A stretch of 6,568 nucleotides of DNA, taken from NCBI GenBank assembly GCA_030612605.1, contig JAUWNO010000123.1:1-6568 (forward strand). The letters are read 5' to 3'. This stretch comes from Armatimonadota bacterium (GTDB lineage: Bacteria > Cloacimonadota > Cloacimonadia > Cloacimonadales > TCS61). Both the position numbers and the translations under genes were made by a program. Below, one piece after another: positions 6,244 through 6,568 of the stretch (position 1 is its first letter; the number at the start of each line of letters is the position of its first letter). The notes below the pieces were generated by a model. It saw nothing but the letters and a program-made list of their open reading frames with translations, made no database searches and had not been told where the DNA came from.

Positions 6244-6271
6244 TTCAATATTCAATTTTCAATATTCAATT
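6244..6271 (-). repeat. heptamer tandem repeat next to the AI-2E stop codon
   Basis: Four 7-base units read TTCAATA, TTCAATT, TTCAATA, TTCAATT on the plus strand; the same stretch is two exact copies of a 14-base unit (6242-6255 and 6256-6269). Its last base is shared with the stop codon (6271-6273). Read in the direction of the AI-2E gene it is TTGAATATTGAA, the same sequence that follows uvrC. Confidence 0.75.
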
Positions 6272-6568
6272 TACAAGTACTGTGCATTTTTCATGACCCA
6301 GCGGATTTCAGTGAAAACAACTTTCATCACTCCCACTGCAGGGACTGCGAAAAGCATACCGATCGGTCCCATCAAATTTCCACCAATGATAAGAGCAATG
6401 AGAACTACGATGGGATGTATGCCCACACTTTTTCCCACAACCACTGGTGAAACCAGGTTATTATCAATTTGTTGTACGATTATGAACATAAAGATAATAT
6501 GAGGAATGAAAAACCAGTGGTCAACAGCTGCTGGATTCTGGATATTGTTTAAAATTGCAATCGCAATA
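6271..6568 (-). CDS. AI-2E family transporter, C-terminal part (5' end beyond window)
   Basis: The last 98 residues of a minus-strand gene lie before a TAA stop at 6271-6273. The segment shows the conserved C-terminal signature of the AI-2E transporter (PerM/YdiK/TqsA) family. A membrane helix (about FFIPHIIFMFIIVQQ) leads into QQIDNNLVSPVVVGKSVGIHPI, then a hydrophobic re-entrant pair (VVLIALIIGGNLMGPIGMLFAVPAVGVMKVVF), ending in a short amphipathic tail. Members are polytopic inner-membrane proteins. Only some are shown to export autoinducer-2; others act in ion or peptide-related transport, so the substrate cannot be named. An internal ATG at 6489 is not the start, because the frame continues without a stop to the window edge and family residues continue upstream. 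It converges on uvrC and shares no operon with it. Nothing odd is seen in the visible part. Confidence 0.9.
   Translation of the reverse strand, partial: IAIAILNNIQNPAAVDHWFFIPHIIFMFIIVQQIDNNLVSPVVVGKSVGIHPIVVLIALIIGGNLMGPIGMLFAVPAVGVMKVVFTEIRWVMKNAQYL

Larger units (their letters stand above)
5888..6270. other. convergent spacer between uvrC and the AI-2E gene
   Basis: This 383-base stretch has no supportable gene; reading frames through it cross palindromes and low-complexity DNA and lack ribosome sites. It has heptamer repeats at both ends and one in the middle (6060-6073). It also holds a GACTCG hairpin (5915-5943), a spaced 12-bp inverted repeat (5942-5953 with 6097-6108), an imperfect palindrome with the same GAGTC motif (6000-6024), and a pair of small hairpins (6179-6234). 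No convincing intrinsic terminator for either gene was found: the G-C stems present are not followed by T-runs in the right direction. Confidence 0.6.

Noticed and set aside
5868..6271. Heptamer repeats as a CRISPR array
   Set aside because: The units are 7 bases long and tandem without spacers, and no cas gene is present.
6184..6502. Plus-strand frames opposite the AI-2E gene
   Set aside because: They are antisense shadows of a clearly conserved membrane-protein frame on the minus strand.

Overview
This is an AT-rich chromosomal window from a bacterium. It holds five protein-coding genes, two of them cut by the window edges, plus three intergenic stretches rich in palindromes and short repeats. 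There is no RNA gene, CRISPR array, transposase gene, phage gene or toxin-antitoxin pair. The core genes are clearly bacterial: MurJ lipid II flippase, the UvrC subunit of the excision nuclease, and an AI-2E family membrane protein. Low GC, AAA/TTT-rich codon use and repeat-filled spacers would fit a Gram-negative-type candidate phylum such as Cloacimonadota. That placement is a guess from general impression; no marker in the window decides it.

Layout. (1) Positions 1-1855, minus strand: two sugar-transferase-like genes. The upstream gene (1855 to 674) ends 4 bases before the start of the next (669 to beyond the left edge), and the second gene's ribosome binding site lies inside the end of the first, so they form a coupled operon. 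Both carry acidic DxD/DDDE-type motifs, pointing to synthesis of a surface glycan or glycolipid, but neither substrate can be named. (2) 1856-2105: divergent spacer with a compound palindrome made of four alternating TTCCGAA/TTCGGAA units. (3) 2106-3674, plus strand: murJ, with the family's key charged residues intact. (4) 3675-4063: spacer with an AT palindrome, a 109-bp MITE-like inverted-repeat element, a mosaic repeat fragment and a terminator-like hairpin with a T8 tract. (5) 4064-5887, plus strand: complete uvrC with all expected domains, nuclease residues and four iron-sulfur-type cysteines. (6) 5888-6270: convergent spacer with heptamer repeats at both ends and several decayed palindromes between them. 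(7) 6271 to the right edge, minus strand: C-terminal end of an AI-2E family transporter gene.

The genes do not form one pathway. MurJ and the glycosyltransferase-like pair are both envelope-related but divergently transcribed. UvrC (DNA repair) appears to be transcribed on its own, and the AI-2E gene converges on it.

I do not see a new multi-gene system. The least ordinary content is the intergenic repeats. In particular, a TATTGAA-type heptamer repeat follows the ends of both convergent genes in the same orientation relative to transcription and supplies the last codons of uvrC. The two unassigned glycosyltransferase-like genes are the other item of interest.
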